Shown here: piece after piece, positions 9,246-18,373 of the stretch
Layout: every line of letters begins with the position of its first letter
How positions within the stretch are numbered: position 1 is the first letter of the stretch
NCBI RefSeq assembly: GCF_002252475.1
Contig: NZ_NNRK01000012.1
Span: forward strand, 92,261 to 156,260
DNA length: 64,000 nt
Direction of reading: 5' to 3'
Source of the DNA: Brucella rhizosphaerae
GTDB taxonomy: Bacteria; Pseudomonadota; Alphaproteobacteria; Rhizobiales; Rhizobiaceae
The notes under the pieces: model-generated
What the model was told of the DNA's origin: nothing
The model's database searches: none
What the model saw: only the letters and a program-made list of their open reading frames with translations
Made by a program: the position numbers and the translations under genes

Positions 9246-10582
9246 GTGAACGTTGGGCACGAAACATGTTGTCTGCCTATCGAATGCTCGGCTCTGCCGC
9301 CTATCCCTTCATCGGGGCTTACATTTCCTATCGTGCGTCGCGTGGCAAGGAAGAGCGCGTGCGGCGTGGCGAACGCTACGGAAAGACTTCCATTGCGCGA
9401 CCACAAGGGCCTGTCATTTGGGCCCACGCTGCAAGTGTTGGAGAATCGGTAGCCATGGCGCCGCTGATTGAAAGCATTGCAGCCACTGGTATCCACATCG
9501 TTATGACGACCGGAACGGTGACATCTGCAAAACTGGTCGCCGACCAGCTGGGCAATCAGGTTATCCATCAATATGCGCCGCTTGATTTGCAGCCAGCGGT
9601 CAATAATTTTCTTGATCACTGGAAACCTGATCTGGCGATAGGCTGTGAATCTGAGATTTGGCCAGCCACGGTGCTTTCGCTTGGCGCGCGGCATATTCCG
9701 CATGTGCTGGTCAACGGCCGTTTGTCCGACCGCTCTTTTGCTGCGTGGCAGAAACGTCCTGAACTGGCAGAAGCGCTGTTTGAAAACTTTGCGCATGTGA
9801 TTGCGCAATCCGAGCTGGATGGCGATCGCTTTCGCGCTCTTGGTGCAAGGCCCGTTTCAGTTTCGGGCAATCTCAAGGTCGATACTGCTCCGGCACCTGC
9901 CGATCCGCAGGCACTGGCAACCATGCAGCGCCAAATTGCCGGGCGTCGCACATGGGCCGCAATCTCTACCCATGACGGTGAAGAAGAAATAGCCGCAGAA
10001 GTGCACCAGATGCTGAAGGTCCGGTATCCGCGTCTGGTCACGATAATCGTCCCGCGCCATCCAAACCGCGCTTCTTCCATTGAAGCCATGCTTGGCGAAA
10101 AGGGATTGAAGGTGGCTGCACGCAGCCGCGGAGACGTTATTGAAGCGGATACTGACATTCTGCTGGGTGATACGATTGGTGAAATGGGACTTTATCTCCA
10201 GCTCACCGAGATTGCCTTCATTGGCAATTCACTGACCAAAGAAGGCGGCCATAACCCGCTTGAGCCTGCCATGATGAACACTGCGGTGCTGACGGGCAAG
10301 AATGTTCAGAATTTCCGCGAATCCTTCCAGCGGCTTATCAAGAATGGTGGCGCGCGCGTTGTGAAGGATCGCAACATGCTCGCTGGTGCAATCAATTTTC
10401 TTTTTAACAATCCAGAACATCTGCGCTCGATGATCATTGCCGGTGCAAATACGGTAAAAGATATGCGCGGCGCGCTGGATCGTACTTTGAATTCGCTGGA
10501 GCCATTCATTCAACCGCTGGTCTTGCAGGCGCAGTTGCCGGGCAATCGCAATGATGCAGCCTATAGCAACGGCGGCATCTGA
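9242..10582 (+). CDS. waaA: 3-deoxy-D-manno-octulosonic acid (Kdo) transferase
   Basis: A 446-residue GT30 glycosyltransferase. It transfers Kdo from CMP-Kdo to lipid IVA at the inner face of the cytoplasmic membrane. Motifs are an N-terminal hydrophobic anchor, GPVIWAHAASVGESVAMAPL (about 57-76), a Rossmann segment with SGNLKVDTAP, and the C-terminal donor-site motif KEGGHNPLEPAMM. The start overlaps the upstream acyltransferase by 4 bases. The lpxK gene begins 2 bases after its stop, so this is one tight operon for lipid A maturation. Confidence 0.97.
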   Translation: MSERWARNMLSAYRMLGSAAYPFIGAYISYRASRGKEERVRRGERYGKTSIARPQGPVIWAHAASVGESVAMAPLIESIAATGIHIVMTTGTVTSAKLVADQLGNQVIHQYAPLDLQPAVNNFLDHWKPDLAIGCESEIWPATVLSLGARHIPHVLVNGRLSDRSFAAWQKRPELAEALFENFAHVIAQSELDGDRFRALGARPVSVSGNLKVDTAPAPADPQALATMQRQIAGRRTWAAISTHDGEEEIAAEVHQMLKVRYPRLVTIIVPRHPNRASSIEAMLGEKGLKVAARSRGDVIEADTDILLGDTIGEMGLYLQLTEIAFIGNSLTKEGGHNPLEPAMMNTAVLTGKNVQNFRESFQRLIKNGGARVVKDRNMLAGAINFLFNNPEHLRSMIIAGANTVKDMRGALDRTLNSLEPFIQPLVLQAQLPGNRNDAAYSNGGI

Positions 10583-10584
10583 TC

Positions 10585-11610
10585 ATGGCAGGCGAGGCAC
10601 CACCTTTCTGGTGGGACAAGCCTGACTGGCGGGCTTGTGGGCTTTCACCGCTTTCGTGGATTTATGGTGCTGTTGCGGGGCGGCGACTTCTCAAGGCAGA
10701 GCCGCCAAAAGTTGCAGCTCCCGTTCTCTGCATCGGTAATTTTACGGTTGGTGGCGCGGGAAAAACCCCGACAGCCATAGCCTTTGCAAAGGCTGCTAAA
10801 GCACGCGGTTTGCAACCCGGTATCGTTTCACGTGGTTATGGCGGCAATTATAAAGGGCTGCACATTGTTGATCCGTCGAGTGACAGTGCGCGTCATGTGG
10901 GCGACGAACCACTGCTGCTTGCGCGTCATGCGCCAGTCGCTCTTTGCCCGGATCGTTTGAAGTCCGCGCTGAAGTTACGCCAGCGCGGCTGTGATTTCAT
11001 TATCATGGATGATGGTTTCCAGAGCGCTCGACTGCATGCTGACTTTGCATTGCTGGTGGTCGATTCGACACGTGGTGTCGGCAACGGCCGGGTGATTCCC
11101 GCAGGGCCGTTGCGTGCTCCCATGACCGATCAGATGCGCAAGACTGACGCTCTGCTGCGTATTGGCAAGGGTGGTGAGGCTGATTTTGTGGTGCGACAGG
11201 CATCGCGTGCCGGACGCGCCGTTTACGAGGCACAACTGGTGCCGTCGTCTTCGGCAGCGGTTGCTGGTAATCGCTGGCTGGCTTTTGCGGGAATTGGTAA
11301 TCCAGCGAAGTTCTTTGCGAGCGTACAGGAGGCTGGTGGCGAAGTCGTGGAAGGCCAAACCTTCCCGGATCATTATAGCTATCAGCCTGATGATATTCAT
11401 AAACTCGTCGATACGGCGAACAGGCTTGGAACAGGTCTGATTACGACAGCCAAGGACCATGTCCGTCTTGTGACTATGAGTGATGTGTCGAGTGAGTTTA
11501 TGCGCGAATTGGCCGTGCTCGATGTGGATCTGCAATTCGAGCGCAAGGACGCGCTGGACCATATTCTCGATATGGCAGTCGAGCGGTACAAAGCCCGCTC
11601 CATCACCTGA
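10585..11610 (+). CDS. lpxK: Tetraacyldisaccharide 4'-kinase
   Basis: A 341-residue membrane-associated P-loop kinase that phosphorylates the 4' position of the lipid A disaccharide. Seen are the unusual Walker A GNFTVGGAGKTPT (51-63), the following GIVSRGYGG, and DDGFQSARLHADFALLVVD with the Walker B and catalytic acidic residues. The N-terminal segment is hydrophobic and membrane-anchoring. It is the last gene of the DUF4170/DUF374/waaA/lpxK operon. It is convergent with the DUF2093 gene, with only 3 bases between the two stop codons. Confidence 0.97.
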   Translation: MAGEAPPFWWDKPDWRACGLSPLSWIYGAVAGRRLLKAEPPKVAAPVLCIGNFTVGGAGKTPTAIAFAKAAKARGLQPGIVSRGYGGNYKGLHIVDPSSDSARHVGDEPLLLARHAPVALCPDRLKSALKLRQRGCDFIIMDDGFQSARLHADFALLVVDSTRGVGNGRVIPAGPLRAPMTDQMRKTDALLRIGKGGEADFVVRQASRAGRAVYEAQLVPSSSAAVAGNRWLAFAGIGNPAKFFASVQEAGGEVVEGQTFPDHYSYQPDDIHKLVDTANRLGTGLITTAKDHVRLVTMSDVSSEFMRELAVLDVDLQFERKDALDHILDMAVERYKARSIT

Positions 11611-11613
11611 TAA

Positions 11614-11850
11614 CTAAGCCTTCTTGCGGCTGCGTAATTCCGGATTAAGTGCCAGCTCACGCTCATAAGAGATCAGCCCGGAGGCATAGGCTTCTTGTCG
11701 TGCAACGCTCCAGTATTTCAGCTCATCGAGCTGAATAGGTGCACCTGTGACTGCGCACAGGACAAAAGAGCCGTGCTTCACGATTTCAAAATCGCCATCG
11801 AGATAACGCAGGACAGCTTCTGAAGATCGGGGTGATTCAAATTTGTTCAT
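11614..11850 (-). CDS. DUF2093 domain-containing protein
   Basis: A 78-residue small protein of family DUF2093, known from Alphaproteobacteria and of unknown function. Family pattern: YLDGDFEIVKHGSFVLCAVTGAPIQLDELKYWSV then RQEAYAS, with a basic tail (RSRKKA). The short beta-rich fold with one Cys shows no catalytic motif. It sits tail-to-tail with lpxK and downstream of mutL on the same strand, with a repeat-bearing gap between. Confidence 0.88.
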   Translation of the reverse strand: MNKFESPRSSEAVLRYLDGDFEIVKHGSFVLCAVTGAPIQLDELKYWSVARQEAYASGLISYERELALNPELRSRKKA

Positions 11851-11911
11851 TGTGTAATTCCTTGATGCCAGAATCTATCAAGCATGGACGTGGGCGTCTA
11901 GTGGTCTGATT

Positions 11912-11955
11912 CCGACATTTGCATCCCTCGGTTATAGGCGTTGGATAAATGTCGG
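11912..11955. repeat. Inverted repeat CCGACATTT / AAATGTCGG
   Basis: Nine-base arms at 11912-11920 and 11947-11955 are separated by 26 bases, upstream of the DUF2093 gene. This could be a MITE-like or regulatory palindrome; no second copy was found in the window. Confidence 0.35.
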
Positions 11956-11985
11956 TCGGGGTTCAAACGTCAAATTCAATCCACC

Positions 11986-12040
11986 AGAGCGTATCCCGAA
12001 AAGTGTAATGCGGGTTTCGGGAAGGATGCGCGCTAAAGCG
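11986..12040. repeat. Short intergenic repeat, family 2 copy C
   Basis: GCGTATCCCGAAAAGTGTAA followed by CGGGTTTCGGGAAGGATGCGCGC forms an imperfect hairpin. It shares the CCCGAAA..GTG..GCGG and GGATGCGCG blocks with copies near 8069 and 3760. It lies just downstream of mutL on its coding strand and could shape the transcript end. Confidence 0.55.
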
Positions 12041-12043
12041 GAG

Positions 12044-13906
12044 TTAACGTCTTCCGAACAAGCGTTCAATATCGGTAAGCTTCAGTTCGATATAGGTAGG
12101 GCGTCCGTGATTGCATGTGCCAGAGCCGGGTGTCGCTTCCATATCACGCAACAGCGCATTCATTTCCTCAGGCTTCAAGCGTCGGCCTGAACGCACCGAG
12201 CCATGGCAGGCCATGGTCGCGGCGACGTGGTTCAGCATGGCTTTGAGCCCATCGGATGTGTCATGTTCTGCAACTTCATCTGCAAGGTCACGAATGAGTT
12301 GCTGCACATTCATCTCGCCGAGCATCGCAGGTGTTTCACGCACTGCGATAGCACCAGGACCGAACTGCTCGATGCCCAGGCCAAAGCGGGCGAGCGTCTC
12401 AGAATGGGCGGTTAGGCGCTCCGCGTCTTCTTCCGGCAGGTCGACAATTTCGGGAATGAGCAGCATCTGCCCTGGTATCGCGCGCGAATGGAGCGCATTC
12501 TTGAGCGCTTCATAGACGAGACGTTCGTGGGCGGCATGCTGGTCTACAATGACCAGACTGTCCTCTGTTTGCGCGACGATGTAGTTCTCGTGGATTTGTG
12601 CCCGCGCAGCGCCCAGCGGTTTCTGCATTGTCTCGACAGTGGCTTCAGTGATTGTGGCGCGTGCATCGGCGGCAGGAATTGTGATTGATTCAATTGTTGC
12701 CTGCTCGTCTTCATGAAATGCAAGCGGGCTATCAAAACCAAGTGGCTTATGCGCAGGATGCGCTGTTTGCGGCGACCATTCTGTACGTGGTGTGGAAGGT
12801 GTCGCCGGGCGCCATGTGGGCGCTGTATAGCCACTGGTTGAGGTGCGCGGCTGAAATCCTTCAGCACGAAACGCCTGTAACATGGCTTCTGCACCGCTTG
12901 TTGCGGGACGTATGCCCGATTGCGCGAGGGCTTGCTTGATGGCACCTACAATAAGGCCGCGCACGAGGCCCGGATCGCGAAAGCGGACATCTGCTTTGGC
13001 AGGATGCACATTCACATCCACCAGGGACGGATCGAGTGTTAGAAACAGCACCGCGACCGGATGCCGGTCACGCGCAATGACATCAGAATATGCGCCGCGT
13101 AGCGCTCCGAAAATCTGCTTGTCGCGAACAGGTCGGCCATTCACATATGCAAACTGATGCAGTGCATTTCCCCGGTTGAAGGATGGAATGCCCGCAAAGC
13201 CCACAAGTCTCACGCCATCACGTTCAGCATCTATAAGCAGCGCATTATCCGAAAACTCCTTGCCGAGTATCTGGCCGATACGTTCAAGGGTGGCATCCAC
13301 GCCAGTTCCTGTTGCCGGGAGTTCGAGTGGAGTCCGATCAGTTCCCGCCAGCGAAAACCGTACTTGTGGAAATGCAATTGCGATCCGTTTTACGATATCA
13401 GTGATAGCGGTGGCCTCGGCACGATCCGTCTTCATGAACTTGAGACGTGCAGGCGTCGCATAGAAGAGGTCACGCACTTCTGCAATCGTGCCGCGATTAA
13501 GGGCTGCGGGGCGTGGCCCGTCCAGATGCCCGCCATTGACGGCGACTTCAAACCCGGATTCCGCATCCTGTGGGCGCGATTTCAGTGTGAGTTTTGAAAC
13601 GGAACCGATCGACGGCAGCGCTTCGCCGCGAAATCCCAGCGCGCGAATATCATTCACATCGTCGGTGAGCTTCGATGTGCAGTGGCGCGAAACTGCCAGT
13701 GACAGCTCATTGGAAGGAATGCCCGAACCATTATCGGTCACGCGCAGAAGCGTCTTGCCGCCGCCCGCGGTCACAACCTCAATACGGGTTGCGCCCGCGT
13801 CAATCGCGTTTTCGACAAGTTCCTTGATCACGCTGGCGGGGCGTTCAATCACCTCGCCAGCGGCAATCTGGTTGATAATGGTTTCGCTTAAGTGCTGGAT
13901 TGTCAT
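12044..13906 (-). CDS. mutL: DNA mismatch repair endonuclease MutL
   Basis: A 620-residue MutL. The N-terminal GHKL ATPase is clear: [34 protein letters not shown] linker rich in Pro/Thr/Ser (about 335-400) follows. The C-terminal domain has [12 protein letters not shown] (about 454-465), an exact match to the endonuclease motif DQHA(X)2E(X)4E, plus [11 protein letters not shown] and CNHGRPT zinc-site motifs. It is therefore predicted to nick DNA itself, as in bacteria lacking MutH. The gene stands alone; mutS is not in view. Confidence 0.97.
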   Translation of the reverse strand: MTIQHLSETIINQIAAGEVIERPASVIKELVENAIDAGATRIEVVTAGGGKTLLRVTDNGSGIPSNELSLAVSRHCTSKLTDDVNDIRALGFRGEALPSIGSVSKLTLKSRPQDAESGFEVAVNGGHLDGPRPAALNRGTIAEVRDLFYATPARLKFMKTDRAEATAITDIVKRIAIAFPQVRFSLAGTDRTPLELPATGTGVDATLERIGQILGKEFSDNALLIDAERDGVRLVGFAGIPSFNRGNALHQFAYVNGRPVRDKQIFGALRGAYSDVIARDRHPVAVLFLTLDPSLVDVNVHPAKADVRFRDPGLVRGLIVGAIKQALAQSGIRPATSGAEAMLQAFRAEGFQPRTSTSGYTAPTWRPATPSTPRTEWSPQTAHPAHKPLGFDSPLAFHEDEQATIESITIPAADARATITEATVETMQKPLGAARAQIHENYIVAQTEDSLVIVDQHAAHERLVYEALKNALHSRAIPGQMLLIPEIVDLPEEDAERLTAHSETLARFGLGIEQFGPGAIAVRETPAMLGEMNVQQLIRDLADEVAEHDTSDGLKAMLNHVAATMACHGSVRSGRRLKPEEMNALLRDMEATPGSGTCNHGRPTYIELKLTDIERLFGRR

Positions 13907-13990
13907 GGAGCGACTATAGCGGATTCGCAGCTGCGAAAAACCGCCATTTGTTGATGATCCAGATCACAATTCGCGTAGCCGCATCTTTAA

Positions 13991-15418
13991 TCAGGTGCGC
14001 CCATAAATATCATCGTAACGGACGATGTCGTCTTCGCCCAGATATTCGCCGCTTTGCACTTCAATCAGCACCAGCGGCAGAATGCCGGGGTTTTCGAGAC
14101 GGTGCTTGAAGCCGCAAGGGATATAGGTCGATTGATTATTGGTGAGCAGGATTTCCCGTTCGCCATTGACGACCTTTGCCGTGCCGGAAACCACAATCCA
14201 GTGTTCGGAACGGTGGTGATGCGCTTGCAGGCTCAGACGGCGACCGGGCTTGACCTCGATGCGCTTGATCTTGAAGCCATCGCCTTCTTCCAGAACCGTG
14301 TAAGTGCCCCATGGACGGTGAGCGGTACGATGTAATTTGGCCGCTTCGTGGCCTTGAGCACGCAATTTGTTGAAAACCTTGCGAACATCCTGTGCCTTAT
14401 CGCGATGGGCGACAAGCAGGGCGTCCGGCGTATCGACAACCAGAAGATCGTGAACGCCGACGAGACTGACGAGACGGGTTTCCGAAAGAACAAAGCTGTC
14501 GGTCGTTTCTTCAAGAACCGTTTCGCCGCGCAATCGGTTGCCGTCAGCATCAGGCTCGATCAGATCGGCCATTGCTGCCCACGAGCCAATATCGGACCAG
14601 CCACAGGAAACAGGGATACAGGCGATGTTGTCTGCCTTTTCCATAACTGCATAGTCGATAGAAATGGCAGGCGTTGCAGCAAACTGATCCCTGGCGATTT
14701 CCAGCGTTCTGGTTTCGCCATTTAAACCCCGACGTGAGTGTTCTAGCGCCGATCTCGCGCCGGTTAGAACTTCTGGTGCATGACGCTGCATCGCATCGAT
14801 CATCGTCGAAGCCTTGAAGCAGAACATGCCGGAATTCCAATAATAGCGGCCGCTTTCAACATAGGTCTGTGCGGTAGCAGCGTCGGGCTTTTCAACAAAG
14901 CGCAGAACGTCCGTACCATCGACTTCGATGTAGCCAAAGCCTGTCTCTGGATGATCAGGCACGATTCCGAAAGTGACGATGCGGCCAGCTTCAGCAAGTT
15001 TGCGTGCTTCCACCACAGCTGCTGCAAATGCTGTTTCATCTTCGATCAAATGATCCGCTGGCAAAATGAGCAAAGTCGCATCGGCACCATAGGTTGATGC
15101 TGCCTGAATGGCTGCCAATGCTACTGCAGGTGCTGTATCGCGGCCAAGCGGTTCCAGAAGGAACGTATTTTCGATCTTGTGCGCAGAGGTATCAGTCTTG
15201 GCGTCGGCATAGGCATCAAGCGTCAGAAACAGGAAATCGCGGTTCGTGACCGTGAGAATCTGATCGGCATCCTGAAGCCGCGAAGCGCGCGCATAAGTCT
15301 TTCCGATCAGCGTGCCGCCATCAGGCAGCCCGATGAATGGCTTTGGGTGGGCGTCGCGTGAAAGCGGCCAGAGTCTGGAACCAGAACCGCCGCTGATGAT
15401 AACCGGGATAAAGCTCAT
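13991..15418 (-). CDS. manC: Mannose-1-phosphate guanylyltransferase / mannose-6-phosphate isomerase
   Basis: A 475-residue bifunctional type II enzyme. The N-terminal nucleotidyltransferase shows GGSGSRLWPLSRDAHPKPF and VEKPD; the C-terminal cupin isomerase has RPWGTYTVLEEGDGFKIKRI and QAHHHRSEHWIVVSGTAKV. It makes fructose-6-P to mannose-6-P and mannose-1-P plus GTP to GDP-mannose. The start overlaps the stop of the upstream phosphomannomutase (ATGA). GDP-mannose feeds LPS core or O-chain sugars (mannose, and perosamine in this group). Whether this copy serves core or O-antigen cannot be read from the sequence. Confidence 0.95.
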   Translation of the reverse strand: MSFIPVIISGGSGSRLWPLSRDAHPKPFIGLPDGGTLIGKTYARASRLQDADQILTVTNRDFLFLTLDAYADAKTDTSAHKIENTFLLEPLGRDTAPAVALAAIQAASTYGADATLLILPADHLIEDETAFAAAVVEARKLAEAGRIVTFGIVPDHPETGFGYIEVDGTDVLRFVEKPDAATAQTYVESGRYYWNSGMFCFKASTMIDAMQRHAPEVLTGARSALEHSRRGLNGETRTLEIARDQFAATPAISIDYAVMEKADNIACIPVSCGWSDIGSWAAMADLIEPDADGNRLRGETVLEETTDSFVLSETRLVSLVGVHDLLVVDTPDALLVAHRDKAQDVRKVFNKLRAQGHEAAKLHRTAHRPWGTYTVLEEGDGFKIKRIEVKPGRRLSLQAHHHRSEHWIVVSGTAKVVNGEREILLTNNQSTYIPCGFKHRLENPGILPLVLIEVQSGEYLGEDDIVRYDDIYGRT

Positions 15419-16854
15419 TTGCTGGTGGCATCCTTCGTTGCGTTACGGGCGATTTCGAGTCCCATTGTCAATAGTTCACTGGCTTGCGCTTCGCTGGCGG
15501 CTTCCACATAGCAGCGCAGTTCAGGCGCATTGCCTGACGCACGATAATGCACAGCATTACCTGATTTAAAGAACAGCTTCACACCATCGATTGCTTCAAA
15601 CCGTATAACGGTGTCCGTTGTCGGGAAAAGCTGAATACGTGCGTCTTCCTGCGTGATGACAGACAGAAATGCGGCACTTTTTTCTTGCGGCACATTCTGC
15701 AAACGGTCGCTCAGCGCAATACGAAAGCCATAGCTGCGCGCGATTTCAGAAAGAGGCGTTTGCGTTTGTTTGATCGTGCTCAGGCAGGCAAGAATTGGCA
15801 GAAGAGCATCACGTGTTGGGAGCACAGATAGTTGCCGACCTTCCTTGTCGATAGTGCTTCCGAGAAGCACACCACCATTGGCTTCAAATCCAACGACGTT
15901 CTTTGAGTTTTCGTTCAAAGCCTGTTGCATGCCAGCGATTACATATGGCGAGCCAACGCGCGTGCGCAGAACACGGGAAAATCTCCCACATTCCTCGAGG
16001 GCTGCATTTGAGGTTACTGGCGTGACGATTGTGTCTGCATTCGCCCACGCAGCAGTGATCGCGCCCACAAGATCGCCACGCACGAAGTCACCATGTTCGT
16101 CGGCGATTAGCGGGCGATCCGCATCGCCATCTGTCGAGACGATGGCATCAAAGCTGTCCTGCTTTGCCCAGTCTGCAAGCAGTTGAATATCCTCAGGTCG
16201 CAAGGCTTCTGTATCGACAGGTACAAAAATATCAGAACGGCCCAGCGCCACTGTCTCCGCCCCAAGTGTGCCAAGGATTTTGGTGAGCAGATCGCGTGCA
16301 ACGGAGGAGTGCTGGTAGACGCCGACTTTCAGTCCTGCGAGGCTCTCATGACCGAAAAGCGTGATATAGCGCTCGGCATAGGCGTTGATTGCGCTATCGT
16401 TCACAGGCATGTTCGCGGCTTTTCTTGACGCAACATCTGCCGGAAGAGCGGCATAAGCCGCGCTTATCGCGGCTTCATCATTCTTATCGATTTCGCCATC
16501 GGCGCGATAGAATTTCAGCCCATTGCGATCATCCGGGATATGACTGCCGGTGACCATGATACATGGCGCATTTTGTGCCATGGCATAATAGCTCAGAGCG
16601 GGTGTAGGCAAGACGCCGCAATCAACAGGTTTGAAACCTGCATTCTCAATCGCACCCATTGCAAGCGCCGCAATATCTGGGCTCGACGGGCGCAAATCCT
16701 GACCGACAAAAACCTTGTCGCCTGTGTTCAGACTGCCTCTCGATTTTAGCATATGCACGAATGCCAGCGAATAAGCATAAGCAGGCAATCCGTTAAGCTC
16801 GGTCGCCAGTCCTCTGAGACCGCTTGTGCCGAATTTGAGGGAATTGTCTGTCAT
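15415..16854 (-). CDS. manB: Phosphomannomutase (alpha-D-phosphohexomutase family)
   Basis: A 479-residue phosphohexomutase that converts mannose-6-P to mannose-1-P. The active-site loop is TGSHIPDDRNGLKFY with phosphoserine Ser104, the metal loop is DGDADR (242-247), the sugar loop is EANGGV, and the phosphate-binding loop is RASGNAPELRCYVE. The loop TGSHIP differs from the commoner TASHNP but is a known subgroup variant. It is translationally coupled to manC, giving a two-gene GDP-mannose operon. Phosphoglucomutase activity is possible, but the manC partner argues for mannose. Confidence 0.93.
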   Translation of the reverse strand: MTDNSLKFGTSGLRGLATELNGLPAYAYSLAFVHMLKSRGSLNTGDKVFVGQDLRPSSPDIAALAMGAIENAGFKPVDCGVLPTPALSYYAMAQNAPCIMVTGSHIPDDRNGLKFYRADGEIDKNDEAAISAAYAALPADVASRKAANMPVNDSAINAYAERYITLFGHESLAGLKVGVYQHSSVARDLLTKILGTLGAETVALGRSDIFVPVDTEALRPEDIQLLADWAKQDSFDAIVSTDGDADRPLIADEHGDFVRGDLVGAITAAWANADTIVTPVTSNAALEECGRFSRVLRTRVGSPYVIAGMQQALNENSKNVVGFEANGGVLLGSTIDKEGRQLSVLPTRDALLPILACLSTIKQTQTPLSEIARSYGFRIALSDRLQNVPQEKSAAFLSVITQEDARIQLFPTTDTVIRFEAIDGVKLFFKSGNAVHYRASGNAPELRCYVEAASEAQASELLTMGLEIARNATKDATSK

Positions 16855-16922
16855 GCGGTGTCCGAACCTGTTTTCTGATGAAAATCAATTTAGTGCATTG
16901 TTTAGACTGCCAGTGCGGCCTT

Positions 16923-16944
16923 CGTGCACCCGACAAGGTGCACG
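16923..16944. other. Intergenic hairpin
   Basis: CGTGCACC (16923-16930) and GGTGCACG (16937-16944) form an 8-bp stem with a 6-base loop upstream of manB. No T-tract follows; possibly an operator. Confidence 0.3.
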
Positions 16945-17052
16945 GCGCTCTAATTCCAATATCAGGCTCTGTAAAAGCCGTTTCTCATATCGCGTATATT
17001 ACGGACTGTTTCAATCGTTGCGTGTTTATGTGGTTATCGAGAACTTTCCGCT

Positions 17053-17157
17053 TAGAGCGGCTCCAGTGAATACTGAACAGTCGGAACCGCTCTATCTGTT
17101 CACTTTTATGCATTTTCGAGCCAAAACCGGTTTCCGCTTTTGGCTCGGAAGCTCTAG
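17053..17157 (+). repeat. Palindromic intergenic repeat, family 1 copy D
   Basis: A 105-bp element ending in TAGAGC / GCTCTA. Two inner palindromes are visible: GAGCGGCTCC with GGAACCGCTC, and GCCAAAACCGG with CCGCTTTTGGC. Copies E (18268-18373, inverted) and F (30126-30223) share the order and sequence of these modules. Size and form match rhizobial RIME or Brucella Bru-RS type elements as I remember them. Confidence 0.65.
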
Positions 17158-18239
17158 ACATAGTCGCGATGGGCGGGCAGGTTAAGGTCCGGCAGACTTT
17201 CGGCCTGCATCACCGCACGGGCAACGGCATGAGCCATCACAGTCGCAGCGATAGCGCCAATGGCCGTTACATCAGCTTCAACACCTTCTGCATTACCTGT
17301 CGAGAGCGCAAAGATCGTATCGCCATCCCACATTGTGTGGATAGGGTTGATCGATCGGGCAAAGCCATCATGCGCCATGCCAGCAATCTTCTTCAGCTCA
17401 GCCTTGTTGAAAGGAACGTTGGTTGCAATCGCACCGATGGTCGTGTTGGCCCCGCCGGATTTGACGACATTGCGGCCCTGCATGATCGAGTCCATGATGT
17501 TGCGGAAGCCTTTGCCGTCTTCGTTACGCGCGCCAGCCAGAATCTGTTGCGAATTGGGCGCGTAGACGTCACCTACAGCGTTTACGGCAACGATTGCGCC
17601 AACCACGACGTCAGTTCCGGGGACCTTGTAGCTCGCTGTGCCAAGGCCACCTTTCATCGCATATTCCATGCCAAACATTTTGCCGACAGTTGCGCCAGCG
17701 CCTGCACCAATATTGCCTTCGCCGGAGGCTTCGGCTTTTGCTGCTTTGCAAGCCAGATATCCCGCTTCTTCATCGGGGCGAATTGAAAAGTCGCCAACAC
17801 CGAGGTCCATCAGAATGGCGGCAGGTACAATCGGAACGACACCCTTGCCGATCTTGAAACCCAGATTGTTCTCTTCCAGATAACGCATCACACCGGTAGC
17901 AGCGCTCAGACCGTAGGCACTGCCACCCGACAGCAGAATAGCCTGCACCTGTTGCACGTAATTCATTGGATCGAGTAGATCGGTCTCGCGGGTGCCGGGT
18001 GCCGAGCCGCGCACATCGACGCCTGCTGTCGCACCATCTTCGCAAAGCAGAACCGTACAGCCGGTTGGGCGCTTGGTCAGTGTGTGATGTCCGAGTTTGA
18101 TCCCCGGCACATCGGTAATGCTTCCGCCCATCAATTCCAGCATGCTTTCATCTCCCCTTTGTGCTGCTGTTGCCGAACCGACCATGAAGGGTACTGTTCC
18201 CAGCCCCGCAAGTGATTTTGCGAATGTTCTTCGATCCAT
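17154..18239 (-). CDS. P1 family (S58, DmpA-like) peptidase, Tat-exported
   Basis: About 361 residues from the ATG at 18239; an in-frame start at 18257 adds six residues. The N-terminus MDRRTFAKSLAGLG..GSATAA is a twin-arginine signal. The body has the S58 hallmarks GIKLGHHTLTKRPTGCTVLLCEDGATAGVDVRGSAPGTRETDLL (read in segments) and GGANTTIGA, in which the Asn-Thr bond is the usual autocleavage site that frees the N-terminal nucleophile Thr. The family includes the aminopeptidase DmpA and nylon-oligomer hydrolase. Substrate unknown; predicted periplasmic. It stands alone between two copies of the family 1 repeat; the 3' end touches copy D. Confidence 0.9.
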   Translation of the reverse strand: MDRRTFAKSLAGLGTVPFMVGSATAAQRGDESMLELMGGSITDVPGIKLGHHTLTKRPTGCTVLLCEDGATAGVDVRGSAPGTRETDLLDPMNYVQQVQAILLSGGSAYGLSAATGVMRYLEENNLGFKIGKGVVPIVPAAILMDLGVGDFSIRPDEEAGYLACKAAKAEASGEGNIGAGAGATVGKMFGMEYAMKGGLGTASYKVPGTDVVVGAIVAVNAVGDVYAPNSQQILAGARNEDGKGFRNIMDSIMQGRNVVKSGGANTTIGAIATNVPFNKAELKKIAGMAHDGFARSINPIHTMWDGDTIFALSTGNAEGVEADVTAIGAIAATVMAHAVARAVMQAESLPDLNLPAHRDYV

Positions 18240-18267
18240 AGGTATGTCCTCCCCCAATATGTTTATT

Positions 18268-18373
18268 CAGAGCATTTCCAGCAAAAGTGCGCAGCGGTTT
18301 TGCATGAGGTAAATGCGTAAGAAAGAATGATCAGAGTGGTTCCAATGATTTAGTCTTAACTGGAGCCGCTCTG
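18268..18373 (-). repeat. Palindromic intergenic repeat, family 1 copy E
   Basis: About 106 bp, the inverted counterpart of copy D. Read on the minus strand it runs CAGAGCGGCTCCAGTTAAGA, then GGAACCACTCTGATC, then TTACGCATTT, then CAAAACCGCTGCGCACTTTT, and ends AAATGCTCTG. It separates the P1 peptidase start from the end of the chloride channel gene. Confidence 0.65.

Noticed and set aside
16855..17052. Search for a small RNA gene upstream of manB
   Set aside because: Only a short hairpin seen; no promoter/terminator pair.
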